From JACKLD01 sp049297695 (GTDB lineage: Bacteria; Pseudomonadota; Alphaproteobacteria; UBA2136; UBA6156), in the NCBI GenBank assembly GCA_049297695.1, contig JBAQUT010000025.1, forward strand, positions 1 through 31,790: a stretch of 31,790 bases of DNA, in the 5' to 3' direction. A model generated the notes under the pieces. It made no database searches. It was not told the origin of the DNA and worked only from the letters and a program-made list of their open reading frames with translations. Each line of letters starts with the position of its first letter. The stretch's first letter is position 1. The translations under genes were made by a program, and so were the position numbers. Positions 21,615 through 31,166 of the stretch are shown here, in pieces.

Positions 21615-24600
21615 ATGGCCACCAGCACAATGACGCTTATGAACCGCAAACGCTTGCGCAAAAACTTCGGCGTGTTGGCCGATGTGGCGGAAATCCCCGC
21701 GTTGCTGGAAATGCAAAAAGACAGCTACGGCCTGTTCCTCAACCGCGCAGCGGACACCAAAGACACGTTTTACACGCTGGATGGGGCGTTCAAGAGCGTG
21801 TTCCCCGTGAAAGACAACGCAGGCTTGGCCGAAATGAACTACGTGAACTTGCGTTTGGAAGAACCCAAGTACGACGTGGATGAATGCCGCACCCGCGACA
21901 TGACCTTTGCTGCACCCGCCCGCGTGACCATGCGCCTGACGTTGTGGGATGTGGACCACGCCACTGGCGCCCGCAGCGTGCGCGACATCAAAGAGCAGGA
22001 AGTGTACTTGTGCGATGTTCCCTTGATGACCGAAAACGGCACGTTCATTGTGAACGGTACCGAGCGTGTTGTGGTAAGCCAAATGCAACGCAGCCCTGGC
22101 GTGTTCTTTTCCCACGATAACGGCACCACCCACAGCAGCGGCAAGCTATTGTTTAGTGCTCGTGTGATTCCGTTCCGCGGCAGCTGGCTGGACTTTGAAT
22201 TTGACCACAAAGACAACATTTATGTGCGCATTGACCGTAAGCGCAAGCTGCCCGCCAGCGTGGTGCTGCGTGCCATGGGTATGACCAGCCAAGAGATTAT
22301 CGATACCTACTACTCCAAACTGGCTGTGAAGGTGACCAAAGGCAAAGATGCCAAGGTGGAAGAAGAAGTGGTGGAACTCACCAAAGCCGGCAAGCCCAAA
22401 AAAGTGGCCAAAAAGAAGGCCGTGGCCCCCGTGGTGCACGATACCTACGCCATGGCGTTTGAGCCGATGTTTTACGAAGGCGTGAAGCTGATCAAAGACA
22501 TTGCCAACGAAAAAGGCAAAACCGTGTTTGAAGCTGGCAGCAAGCCCACCCGCCGCACCGTGAAAAAAGCCGTGGATGACGGCCTGAAATGGATTCACCA
22601 AGAAACCGACGACATGCTGGGCCGCTACTTGGGCCAATCGTTGGTGGATAAAGAATCCGGTGAAGTTGTGGCCGAAGCTGGTGATGAAATCACCATGGAA
22701 ACCTTGGCGCTCGTCCACAAACTGGGCCTCAAGGAATTCAGCATTTTGAAAGTAGACCACCTGAACATTGGTGGTTATGTGCGCAACACCATGGCCGTGG
22801 ATAAAACCAACAGCCCCGAAGAAGCGCTGGTGGAAATTTACAAAGTGATGCGCCCCGGCGAACCCCCCACCGTGGAAGCGGGCCGCAAGTTGTGGGAAGG
22901 TTTATTCTTCGCCAAAGAACGCTTCGACCTCTCTCCCGTGGGCCGCATGAAAACGGACGCGCGTTTGGGCTTTAAGCACAGCGACGACAACAGCCGCTTG
23001 CTGACCAAGCAAGACTTGGTAGAAACCTTGCGTAAATTGGTGCAAATCCGCGATGGCCAAGACGACGTGGACGATATTGACCACTTGGGCAACCGCCGTG
23101 TGCGTTTGGTGGGCGAACTGATGGAAAACCAAGTCCGTGTGGGCTTGCTCCGCATGGAGCGCGGCATCAAAGAGCGTATGGGCAGCACCGAAATCCATGA
23201 ACTGATGCCCAACGACCTCATCAACAGCCGCCCCCTTGCGGCTGCGATGCGCGAGTTTTTTGCAGGCAGCCAGCTTTCCCAGTTTATGGACCAAACCAAC
23301 CCCCTCTCCGAAGTAACCCACAAGCGCCGTATTTCGGCCCTTGGGCCAGGCGGTTTAACTCGGGAACGTGCTGGGTTTGAAGTGCGCGACGTGCACACCA
23401 CCCACTACGGCCGCATTTGCCCGATTGAAACGCCCGAAGGGCCGAACATTGGTCTTATCAACAGCTTGGCAACCTATGCCCGCATCAACAAGTACGGCTT
23501 TATTGAAACCCCCTACCGCAAGGTGGTGAAGGGTAAGGCGACCGACGAAGTGATGTACATGAGCGCCATCCAAGAAGGCAAAGAAGTGGTGGCCCAGGCC
23601 AACACCGAGCTGGACGGCAAAAGCAACATTACCGAAGACTTTGTGGTAGCTCGCAAAAACGGCGAAACGCTGTTGATGCCCCGCGACGAAGTAACCTTGA
23701 TGGACGTATCGCCCAAGCAAGTGGTGAGCGTGGCGGCGGGGTTGATTCCCTTCCTCGAACACGATGACGCCAACCGCGCGTTGATGGGTTCCAACATGCA
23801 ACGTCAGGCTGTGCCTCTTATCCGTACCGATGCACCTTTGGTGGGTACGGGGATGGAAGCCATTATCGGCCGCGACAGCGGTGTGATGGCCATCGCCAAG
23901 CGCGACGGTGTGGTGGAAAGCGTGGATGCCAGCCGTATTGTGGTGCGCGCCACGGGCAAAGACGCTCACGAAGGCCGTTCGGGCGTGGATATTTACCGCC
24001 TAACCAAATACCAACGCAGCAACCAAAGCAGCTGCCTGAACCAAAAACCGCTGGTGAAAACTGGCGACAAGGTGAAAAAAGGCGACGTGATTGCCGACGG
24101 TGCCAGTACCGACCTTGGCGAACTGGCCTTGGGTCGCAACGTGGTGGTGGCCTTTATGCCTTGGAACGGGTACAACTTTGAAGACAGTATCCTCATTTCC
24201 GAGCGTATTGTGCGCGACGACGTGTTCACCAGCATCCACATTGATGAGTTTGAGGTGATGGCCCGCGATACCAAGTTGGGCAGCGAAGAAATCACACGCG
24301 ACATCCCCAACGTGGGCGAAGAAGCTCTGCGCAACATCGACGAAGCCGGTATCATCCAGATTGGTGCCGAAGTGAAGGCGGGCGATATTTTGGTGGGTAA
24401 AATCACCCCCAAAGGCGAAACCCTGATGACGCCGGAAGAAAAGCTTTTGCGCGCCATTTTTGGTGAAAAAGCGGCCGACGTGCGCGATACCTCGCTCCGT
24501 TTGCCTCCCGGCACGAATGGTACGATTGTGGGCGTGAAAATCTTCAACCGCCGCGGGCTGACCGAAAAAGACACCCGCACGCTGGAAATTGAAGCCGCCG

Positions 24601-25868
24601 AGATTGAAAAACTCAGCAAGGATACCACCGACGAACGCCGCATTTTGGAAGCCGACGCCCTGAAGCGCTTGCGCGACCTGCTGGTGGGCGAAAAAGCCGC
24701 CAACAAGGTTGGTGGGGTTTCCAAGGGTAAGGAAATCAAGGCCGACATGCTGGAAGGCATGAAAAACGCCGAACTGTGGGAGATTGAAGTTGGTACCGAC
24801 AAGGTGCAAAAACAGATTGAAACCATGAAGAAGCAGTTGGATGCCAGCTTATCGGCCCTCAAAAAACGCTTTGAGGAAAAGAAAGCCAAAATCCAACAGG
24901 CCGACGAGTTGCCTCCCGGCGTGCTGAAAATGGTGAAGGTGTTTGTGGCCATCAAGCGCAAACTCCAGCCCGGGGATAAAATGGCCGGACGCCACGGAAA
25001 CAAAGGGGTTATCAGTAAGGTAAACCCCATTGAAGACATGCCGTTTTTGGAAGATGGTACGCCAGTTGACATGGTGCTGAACCCCTTGGGTGTGCCAAGT
25101 CGGATGAACGTGGGGCAGATTTTGGAAACCCACTTGGGCTGGGCAGCTTACGGTGTAGGCCGCAAGGTGGCCAAGCTGTTGGTAGACGCCAAATCCACCA
25201 AAAAACCCGATACCGCCGCACTCCGCAAATACCTGATGCAGATGTACGAGGACAAGGGCAAAGACAGCAGCATTGACAGCCTGACCGATGGAGAAATCCT
25301 GGAAATGGCGGGCAACCTGACCAAAGGTATGCCTGTAGCCTGCCCCGTGTTTGACGGTGCCAGCGAAGAGAAAATCAACGCGTTGCTCACCCACGTGGGG
25401 GCCGATGAATCCGGCAAAACCCAACTGTTTGATGGTCGCACCGGCGATGCCTACGAACAGAAAACCACGGTTGGCGTGATGTACATGCTGAAACTTCACC
25501 ACTTGGTGGACGAGAAGATTCACGCACGTTCGATCGGTCCCTACAGCCTGGTTACCCAGCAGCCGTTGGGTGGTAAAGCCCAGTTTGGTGGCCAGCGCTT
25601 TGGGGAAATGGAAGTGTGGGCGTTGCAAGCCTACGGTGCCAGCTACACCCTGCAGGAAATGCTCACCATCAAGTCCGATGACGTTTCTGGCCGTGCCAAA
25701 ACGTACGAGGCCATTGTGCGTGGCGAAACCAACTTTGAAGTGGGCGTGCCCGAAAGCTTCAACGTGCTGACCAAGGAAATCCAAGCCCTCGGTTTGAACA
25801 TGGAACTGGTGGAATATGCGAAGTCGGACTCCGATACTCCGCAGCTTGACACCAAGGTTAACAGGTAA
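21615..25868 (+). CDS. rpoB: DNA-directed RNA polymerase subunit beta
   Basis: Core RNA polymerase subunit, 1417 aa, slightly longer than most alphaproteobacterial homologues (~1350-1390). The rifampicin-pocket region FFAGSQLSQFMDQTNPLSEVTHKRRISALGP lies at about residues 548-575 with the sensitive-type Asp, His and Ser. The C-terminal catalytic and clamp motifs KMAGRHGNKGVISK (about 1123) and GGKAQFGGQRFGEMEVWALQAYGA are intact. A Lys/Glu/Val-rich insertion at about residues 237-275 (KVEEEVVELTKAGKPKKVAKKK) lies in a lobe domain. It has its own promoter, being detached from rplJL. The ATG follows AAAGGGG. A small orphan gene, not rpoC, is next. Confidence 0.98.
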   Translation: MATSTMTLMNRKRLRKNFGVLADVAEIPALLEMQKDSYGLFLNRAADTKDTFYTLDGAFKSVFPVKDNAGLAEMNYVNLRLEEPKYDVDECRTRDMTFAAPARVTMRLTLWDVDHATGARSVRDIKEQEVYLCDVPLMTENGTFIVNGTERVVVSQMQRSPGVFFSHDNGTTHSSGKLLFSARVIPFRGSWLDFEFDHKDNIYVRIDRKRKLPASVVLRAMGMTSQEIIDTYYSKLAVKVTKGKDAKVEEEVVELTKAGKPKKVAKKKAVAPVVHDTYAMAFEPMFYEGVKLIKDIANEKGKTVFEAGSKPTRRTVKKAVDDGLKWIHQETDDMLGRYLGQSLVDKESGEVVAEAGDEITMETLALVHKLGLKEFSILKVDHLNIGGYVRNTMAVDKTNSPEEALVEIYKVMRPGEPPTVEAGRKLWEGLFFAKERFDLSPVGRMKTDARLGFKHSDDNSRLLTKQDLVETLRKLVQIRDGQDDVDDIDHLGNRRVRLVGELMENQVRVGLLRMERGIKERMGSTEIHELMPNDLINSRPLAAAMREFFAGSQLSQFMDQTNPLSEVTHKRRISALGPGGLTRERAGFEVRDVHTTHYGRICPIETPEGPNIGLINSLATYARINKYGFIETPYRKVVKGKATDEVMYMSAIQEGKEVVAQANTELDGKSNITEDFVVARKNGETLLMPRDEVTLMDVSPKQVVSVAAGLIPFLEHDDANRALMGSNMQRQAVPLIRTDAPLVGTGMEAIIGRDSGVMAIAKRDGVVESVDASRIVVRATGKDAHEGRSGVDIYRLTKYQRSNQSSCLNQKPLVKTGDKVKKGDVIADGASTDLGELALGRNVVVAFMPWNGYNFEDSILISERIVRDDVFTSIHIDEFEVMARDTKLGSEEITRDIPNVGEEALRNIDEAGIIQIGAEVKAGDILVGKITPKGETLMTPEEKLLRAIFGEKAADVRDTSLRLPPGTNGTIVGVKIFNRRGLTEKDTRTLEIEAAEIEKLSKDTTDERRILEADALKRLRDLLVGEKAANKVGGVSKGKEIKADMLEGMKNAELWEIEVGTDKVQKQIETMKKQLDASLSALKKRFEEKKAKIQQADELPPGVLKMVKVFVAIKRKLQPGDKMAGRHGNKGVISKVNPIEDMPFLEDGTPVDMVLNPLGVPSRMNVGQILETHLGWAAYGVGRKVAKLLVDAKSTKKPDTAALRKYLMQMYEDKGKDSSIDSLTDGEILEMAGNLTKGMPVACPVFDGASEEKINALLTHVGADESGKTQLFDGRTGDAYEQKTTVGVMYMLKLHHLVDEKIHARSIGPYSLVTQQPLGGKAQFGGQRFGEMEVWALQAYGASYTLQEMLTIKSDDVSGRAKTYEAIVRGETNFEVGVPESFNVLTKEIQALGLNMELVEYAKSDSDTPQLDTKVNR

Positions 25869-25881
25869 GGGAGAAACGGAC

Positions 25882-26121
25882 ATGATAGACAGATACATAG
25901 ACCCAAGTATGGACGCACCATTGCCCTTTACTAAGGATGAACAGCTTCAGAATCGTCTTGCTGCTATGATGACCCCAATGTCGGTCCCAATGATGCCTTC
26001 TACGGCATTAAGTATGGCCGAAAATGTGCCTCTAACTCAATCTCATCAGGTAGTTACCCAAGATATGAATCGCGAAGTTAGTTCTTTGGATTCAAACGAT
26101 TCTCTTGGCTTAAAAATTTAA
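25882..26121 (+). CDS. Small orphan protein encoded between rpoB and rpoC (79 aa)
   Basis: Family not recognised. The 79-aa, Met/Pro/Ser-rich product (MIDRYIDPSMDAPLPFTKDE, later AAMMTPMSVPMMP) is probably largely disordered. The ATG is preceded by a good AAGGGAG site, 13 bases after the rpoB stop. It ends 15 bases before rpoC and would be cotranscribed. Codon use is more AT-rich than in the polymerase genes. rpoB and rpoC are normally adjacent, so a gene here is unusual. It could be a late insertion or an unappreciated polymerase-linked protein. Confidence 0.65.
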   Translation: MIDRYIDPSMDAPLPFTKDEQLQNRLAAMMTPMSVPMMPSTALSMAENVPLTQSHQVVTQDMNREVSSLDSNDSLGLKI

Positions 26122-26136
26122 GGAAAGGCAACACCC

Positions 26137-29100
26137 ATGCGCAACCTGATGAGCTTCTTCCAGCAACAGCAAGCCCCCGCGGTGAAACAGTTCGATGCCA
26201 TCCGCATCGGCCTGTGCAGCCCGGAAACCATCCGTGCCCAAAGCTTCGGCGAAGTGAAAAAGCCGGAAACCATCAACTACCGTACCTTCAAGCCCGAGCA
26301 CGGCGGACTGTTTTGCGCCCGTATTTTCGGCCCCGTGAAGGATTACGAATGCTTGTGCGGTAAATATAAACGCATGAAGCACCGCGGTATTGTGTGCGAA
26401 AAGTGCGGCGTGGAAGTGATTGAATCCAAGGTTCGCCGTGAACGCATGGGTCACATTGAGTTGGCCGCGCCCGTGGCCCACATTTGGTTCCTCAAATTGC
26501 TGCCATCCCGCATGGCCGCCATTTTGGAAATGACGCTGAAAGAACTGGAAGCTATTTTGTACTTTGAAAAATGGGTGGTGGCGGATGCCGGTATGACCAC
26601 GCTGACCAAAGGCCAGCTGTTGACCGACGAAGAATACTACCAAGCCGCCGAAGAGTTTGGCGAAGATGCCTTTACCGCCCAAATCGGGGCCGAGGCCATC
26701 CGCACCATGTTGAAAGACATGGACTTGCCCGCCTTGCAAGCCGAGCTTTCGGCCCAGATTACCGAAGACACCAGCGAGGCCAAGCGCCGCCGCATTGTGA
26801 AGCGCCTGAAAATGGTGAACAACTTCATTGCCGGCAACAACAAGCCCGAGTGGATGGTGATGGATGTCATCCCCGTGCTGCCGCCCGAATTGCGACCCTT
26901 GGTGCCGTTGGATGGCGGACGCTTTGCGACCAGCGACTTGAACGACCTGTACCGCCGCGTGGTGAACCGCAACAACCGTTTGAAGCGCCTGATTGAACTC
27001 CGCGCGCCCGAAATCATCGTACGCAACGAAAAACGCATGTTGCAGGAATCGGTAGATGCCCTGTTTGACAACGGTCGTCGTGGCCGCGTGATTACCGGTG
27101 CCAACAAGCGCCCGCTCAAATCCCTCGCCGACATGTTGAAGGGGAAACAAGGTCGTTTCCGCCAAAACTTGCTGGGGAAACGCGTGGACTACTCGGGTCG
27201 TTCGGTTATTACCGTGGGCCCCGACCTGATGCTGCACCAATGTGGTTTGCCCAAAACCATGGCGTTGGAACTGTTCAAACCCTTCATTTACCGCAAGCTG
27301 GAACAGCGCGGTGAAGCCACCACCATCAAAGCCGCCAAAAAGATGGTGGAAAACCGTGAGGATGTTGTGTGGGACGTGCTGGAAGAGGTTATCCGCGAGC
27401 ACCCCGTGTTGCTCAACCGCGCGCCAACCTTGCACCGTTTGGGGATTCAAGCCTTTGAACCCAAACTGATTGAAGGGAAAGCCATTCAGCTGCACCCGCT
27501 GGTTACCACCGCCTTCAACGCCGACTTTGACGGTGACCAAATGGCCGTGCACGTACCTTTAAGCTTGGAAGCCCAGCTGGAAGCCCGCGTGCTGATGATG
27601 AGCACCAACAATATCTTGAAGCCTGCCGACGGAAAACCCGTGGTTGTGCCCAGCCAGGATATGATTTTGGGCTTGTACTGGCTGAGCTTGGCCCGTTACG
27701 GCCAGCCTGGCGAAGGCAGTCTGTTTGCCGACTTGGGCGAAATTGAACACGCCCTGATGAACGGCAAAGTGAACTTGCACACCCGTATCAAAGGCCGCTT
27801 CCGTGGCAAAACCTACGATACATCCGTAGGCCGTATGTATCTGGCCAGCATTTTGCCCGAAAACGGCAAAATGGGCTTTGACAGCATCAACAAGGTGATG
27901 ACCAAGAAAGAGGTGGGGAAACTCATCCACGAAGTGTACCTTGCCGCTGGCCAAAAAGAGACCTGCATTTTTGCCGACCGCATGATGCAACTGGGCTTCA
28001 AATACGCTGCCAAAGTGGGTATCAGCTTTGGTAAAAACGACATGGTGGTGCCTGCCACGAAGTACAAGCTGGTGGAACATGCGGAATCCGAAGTTCGCAA
28101 GTTTGAACAGCAGTACCAAGATGGTTTGATTACATCCGGCGAAAAATATAACAAAGTGGTGGATATCTGGGACCGTACCAGCAACGTGGTGAAAGACGCC
28201 ATGATGAAGGAAATTGGTGACCAACAAATCACCGTGGGTAAAGGCAAAGATGCCGAAACCAAAACCCAACCCAGCGTGAACCCCATCTACATGATGGCGA
28301 CATCCGGTGCCCGTGGTAGCGTGGCCCAGATGCGTCAGCTGGCGGGGATGCGCGGTTTGATGGCCAAACCCGATGGGAGCATTATCGAAACCCCCATTAC
28401 GGCCAACTTCCGTGAAGGCCTCACCGTGTTGCAGTACTTTATTTCAACCCACGGTGCCCGGAAAGGTTTGTCCGATACCGCGTTGAAAACTGCCAACGCA
28501 GGTTACCTGACCCGCCGTTTGGTCGACGTAGCCCAAGACTGCGTAATTGCCGAAGAAGACTGCGGCACCCAACGCCAGATTTGGAGCACCGACCTGGTGA
28601 ACGCCGGAGCCGTGATGAAAGCCTTGGGCGAACGCATTTTGGGCCGTACCGCGGCACAAGATGTGGTGAACCCGCTGACAGGCGAAATCATCTGCGCCCG
28701 TAACACCATGATGGACGAAGAGATTGTGGCCAAGGTGGAGAAGGCGGGGATTGACCGTCTGGCCATCCGCAGCCCCTTAACCTGCGAAGCTGCCGACGGT
28801 ATTTGCGCCAAGTGCTATGGCCGCGATATGGCCCGTGGCCACCAAGTAATGATTGGTGAAGCCGTGGGTGTGATTGCCGCCCAAAGTATTGGTGAGCCGG
28901 GTACCCAGCTGACCATGCGGACCTTCCACATTGGTGGTGCGGCCAGCGCGGGCGCAGCCCAAAGCAAGGCCGAAGCTGCCAAAGACAGCGTGGTGAAACT
29001 CTCCAACGTGGTAACCCTGACCAACGGTGCCGGCGACAACGTGGTGATGAGCCGCAACGCCGAAGCCGTGCTGATGGACGACAACGGCCGCGTGCGCGAA

Positions 29101-30273
29101 ACGGTGAAACTGCCTTACGGTTCCCGTTTGGTGGTTGCCAACGGCGCCAAGGTGAAAGCCGGTGGCGTGGTGGCGGATTGGGACCCCTATACCACCCCGA
29201 TCATCGTGGAAACAGGCGGTTCGGTACACTTCCTCGACCTTCAGGAAGGCACCACCATGAACGAACAGGTGGACGAAGCCACAGGTATGGCCTCCCGCGT
29301 GATTCTGGACTGGAAAGCCAACGCCCGTGCTACCGACATGAAGCCCAGCATTGTGCTGATGGATGCCAAAGGCAAGATTGTGACCTTGCCCAACGGTTCC
29401 CAAGCCGTGTACAGCCTGCCTGTGGGTGCGATTTTGACAGTGGACGACGGTGTGGCCGTGCAAGCGGGCGATACCATTGCCCGTATGCCGAAAGAAACCC
29501 TGAAATCGAAAGATATTACGGGTGGTTTGCCCCGCGTGGCGGAACTGTTTGAAGCCCGCAAGCCGAAAGACAGCGCTACCTTGAACGAACTCCCCGGTAC
29601 GGTGAGCTTCGGGAAAGACCTGAAAGGCAAGCGCCGGATTCTGGTGACCAGCAAAGTAGAAGGCGGCGAAGCCGAAGAGCGCGAATACCTCGTGCCCAAA
29701 GGCATCCACCTGAACGTGCGCGAAGGCGATTTCATCGATGCCGGCGAAATGCTGGTGGAAGGTGCCATCGACCCACGCGACGTGCTGAAATCGCAGGGTA
29801 TTGAAGCCTTGGCCGAGTACATGATCACGCAAATCCAAGAAGTGTACCAACTTCAAGGTGTGAGCATTGCCGATAAGCACATTGAAGTAATTGTGCGCCA
29901 AATGCTGCAAAAAGCCGTGGTAACACGTCCTGGCGAAACCACCTTTGTAACGGGCGAGTTGGCCGACGTGGTGGAAATCAAGGAAGAAAACGCCAAGTTG
30001 CTGAAAGCCGGCAAACAGCCCGCCGATTACGAGCTGTACCTGCAAGGTATCACCAAGGCCAGCCTCACCACGCGCAGCTTCATCAGCGCGGCGAGCTTCC
30101 AAGAAACCACCAAGGTGCTGACCGAAGCCGCCACGATGGGTAAAATGGATGGCTTGAACGGCCTGAAGGAAAACGTGATCGTGGGACGTCTCATCCCCGC
30201 GGGTACGGGCCGCCTGCTGCGCGATATGCGCAAGGGCGAACTGGCCAAAAACGTGTCGGGTGTTATTGAGTAA
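26137..30273 (+). CDS. rpoC: DNA-directed RNA polymerase subunit beta'
   Basis: Catalytic subunit, 1378 aa, with the usual alphaproteobacterial length. The N-terminal zinc site CLCGKYKRMKHRGIVCEKCG is at about residues 71-90. The active-site motif NADFDGDQMAVH with its three Mg-binding Asp is at about residues 460-472. The second zinc site uses EDCGT and LTCEAADGICAKCYG (about 808-895). The bridge-helix and trigger-loop regions (SGARGSVAQMRQLAGMRGLM) are intact. The ATG follows AAGGAAAGG. A strong terminator follows, so downstream rpsL has its own promoter. Confidence 0.98.
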   Translation: MRNLMSFFQQQQAPAVKQFDAIRIGLCSPETIRAQSFGEVKKPETINYRTFKPEHGGLFCARIFGPVKDYECLCGKYKRMKHRGIVCEKCGVEVIESKVRRERMGHIELAAPVAHIWFLKLLPSRMAAILEMTLKELEAILYFEKWVVADAGMTTLTKGQLLTDEEYYQAAEEFGEDAFTAQIGAEAIRTMLKDMDLPALQAELSAQITEDTSEAKRRRIVKRLKMVNNFIAGNNKPEWMVMDVIPVLPPELRPLVPLDGGRFATSDLNDLYRRVVNRNNRLKRLIELRAPEIIVRNEKRMLQESVDALFDNGRRGRVITGANKRPLKSLADMLKGKQGRFRQNLLGKRVDYSGRSVITVGPDLMLHQCGLPKTMALELFKPFIYRKLEQRGEATTIKAAKKMVENREDVVWDVLEEVIREHPVLLNRAPTLHRLGIQAFEPKLIEGKAIQLHPLVTTAFNADFDGDQMAVHVPLSLEAQLEARVLMMSTNNILKPADGKPVVVPSQDMILGLYWLSLARYGQPGEGSLFADLGEIEHALMNGKVNLHTRIKGRFRGKTYDTSVGRMYLASILPENGKMGFDSINKVMTKKEVGKLIHEVYLAAGQKETCIFADRMMQLGFKYAAKVGISFGKNDMVVPATKYKLVEHAESEVRKFEQQYQDGLITSGEKYNKVVDIWDRTSNVVKDAMMKEIGDQQITVGKGKDAETKTQPSVNPIYMMATSGARGSVAQMRQLAGMRGLMAKPDGSIIETPITANFREGLTVLQYFISTHGARKGLSDTALKTANAGYLTRRLVDVAQDCVIAEEDCGTQRQIWSTDLVNAGAVMKALGERILGRTAAQDVVNPLTGEIICARNTMMDEEIVAKVEKAGIDRLAIRSPLTCEAADGICAKCYGRDMARGHQVMIGEAVGVIAAQSIGEPGTQLTMRTFHIGGAASAGAAQSKAEAAKDSVVKLSNVVTLTNGAGDNVVMSRNAEAVLMDDNGRVRETVKLPYGSRLVVANGAKVKAGGVVADWDPYTTPIIVETGGSVHFLDLQEGTTMNEQVDEATGMASRVILDWKANARATDMKPSIVLMDAKGKIVTLPNGSQAVYSLPVGAILTVDDGVAVQAGDTIARMPKETLKSKDITGGLPRVAELFEARKPKDSATLNELPGTVSFGKDLKGKRRILVTSKVEGGEAEEREYLVPKGIHLNVREGDFIDAGEMLVEGAIDPRDVLKSQGIEALAEYMITQIQEVYQLQGVSIADKHIEVIVRQMLQKAVVTRPGETTFVTGELADVVEIKEENAKLLKAGKQPADYELYLQGITKASLTTRSFISAASFQETTKVLTEAATMGKMDGLNGLKENVIVGRLIPAGTGRLLRDMRKGELAKNVSGVIE

Positions 30274-30298
30274 CCGAAACGTGATAACCGACAAAATG

Positions 30299-30319
30299 CC
30301 GCCTTCGGGCGGTTTTTTT
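30299..30319 (+). terminator. Rho-independent terminator after rpoC
   Basis: CCGCC (30299-30303), TTCG loop, GGCGG (30308-30312), then seven T residues. It ends the rpoB-orphan-rpoC unit. Confidence 0.9.
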
Positions 30320-30376
30320 GTGGATAAAAATGTTTGAAATGTATAGAGTTAGGCAGTAACAGCAGGAGAAAACCCT

Positions 30377-30625
30377 ATGAGCCAGCCCGAACGTATTGAA
30401 GCCTTGTCCGTTCTTCATCAAGCAGGAGAGATGGGGGTGAACGGGACAGCTCTTTCCAGCCAAGCTCAGCAATATCAAGCTTGGGCCGATGAACTGTTAA
30501 AAAGCCCCATTCCAGCGGCTCGCCAACTGGGTATCCTCCTCATCCATACGGCCCAAGACACCCGCAACGTCCTCACTCATATGGAAACTCTGGCCAAAGC
30601 GGCCAATACCCCAAACACGCGATAA
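30377..30625 (+). CDS. Small hypothetical helical protein (82 aa) between rpoC and rpsL
   Basis: Family not recognised. The 82-aa sequence is helical and soluble, with an Ala/Gln-rich middle (SSQAQQYQAWADELLK) and LGILLIHTAQDTRNVLTHME. A good AGGAG site precedes the ATG. It stands alone, flanked by the rpoC terminator and the rpsL promoter, and has no clear promoter of its own (a weak TAGAGT lies near 30345). Composition is close to the surroundings. Confidence 0.6.
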   Translation: MSQPERIEALSVLHQAGEMGVNGTALSSQAQQYQAWADELLKSPIPAARQLGILLIHTAQDTRNVLTHMETLAKAANTPNTR

Positions 30626-30640
30626 CAGCGTGGATAAAGC

Positions 30641-30669
30641 TTGACACCCGCCCCCAACCCCCCTATACC
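30641..30669 (+). promoter_or_regulatory. Promoter of rpsL-rpsG
   Basis: TTGACA (30641-30646), a C-rich 17-base spacer and TATACC (30664-30669), about 75 bases before the S12 start. The spacer is strikingly like that of the rpoB promoter. Confidence 0.75.
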
Positions 30670-30752
30670 GCCCAAGTCTTAGGACAGGTAGTACCCGCCA
30701 CGCTCCATCTGTGGGAACGGGGAAGCATATGAACCCAAAGGAGAGATTGGCA

Positions 30753-31136
30753 ATGCCAACCATCAACCAGCTCGTGCGTAATCCACGGGTGATCCAAAAA
30801 ACCAAAACCAAAAGCCCTGCGCTGAAATCCGCCCCGCAAAAACGCGGCGTGTGCACCAAGGTTTACACCACCACCCCCAAAAAGCCTAACTCCGCGCTGC
30901 GTAAAGTGGCCAAAGTGAAGCTGGTGAACGGGTACGAAGTGATTGCCTACATCCCCGGGGAAGGCCACAACCTGCAAGAACACAGCGTGGTACTTATCCG
31001 CGGTGGTCGCGTGAAAGACTTGCCGGGTGTGCGTTACCACATCGTGCGTGGTGCGCTGGATACCCAAGGCGTGAAAGACCGCAAACAATCCCGCAGCTTG
31101 TACGGCGCCAAACGCCCCAAAGCGGCCGCCAAGTAA
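30753..31136 (+). CDS. rpsL: 30S ribosomal protein S12
   Basis: Decoding-centre protein, 127 aa (family 123-124, with a short Lys/Ala tail). MPTINQLVRNPR, KRGVCTKVYTTTPKKPNSALRK and GGRVKDLPGVRYH are all canonical. The Lys in KKPNSALRK is wild type, so streptomycin sensitivity at that site is expected. The ATG at 30753 follows AAAGGAGA. The open frame begins earlier at 30711 but those residues are not S12. Cotranscribed with rpsG, 30 bases downstream. Confidence 0.97.
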   Translation: MPTINQLVRNPRVIQKTKTKSPALKSAPQKRGVCTKVYTTTPKKPNSALRKVAKVKLVNGYEVIAYIPGEGHNLQEHSVVLIRGGRVKDLPGVRYHIVRGALDTQGVKDRKQSRSLYGAKRPKAAAK

Positions 31137-31166
31137 CATTTTTGATAAAATTAGGAGATTTAAGCC

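Noticed and set aside
26110..27552. Long minus-strand open frame opposite rpoC
   Set aside because: Antisense shadow of a highly conserved gene; His/Gly/Phe-rich translation with no domain. The same applies to the minus-strand frames at 28777-30294, 24849-25898, 23993-25072 and others opposite rpoB, rpoC and recJ.
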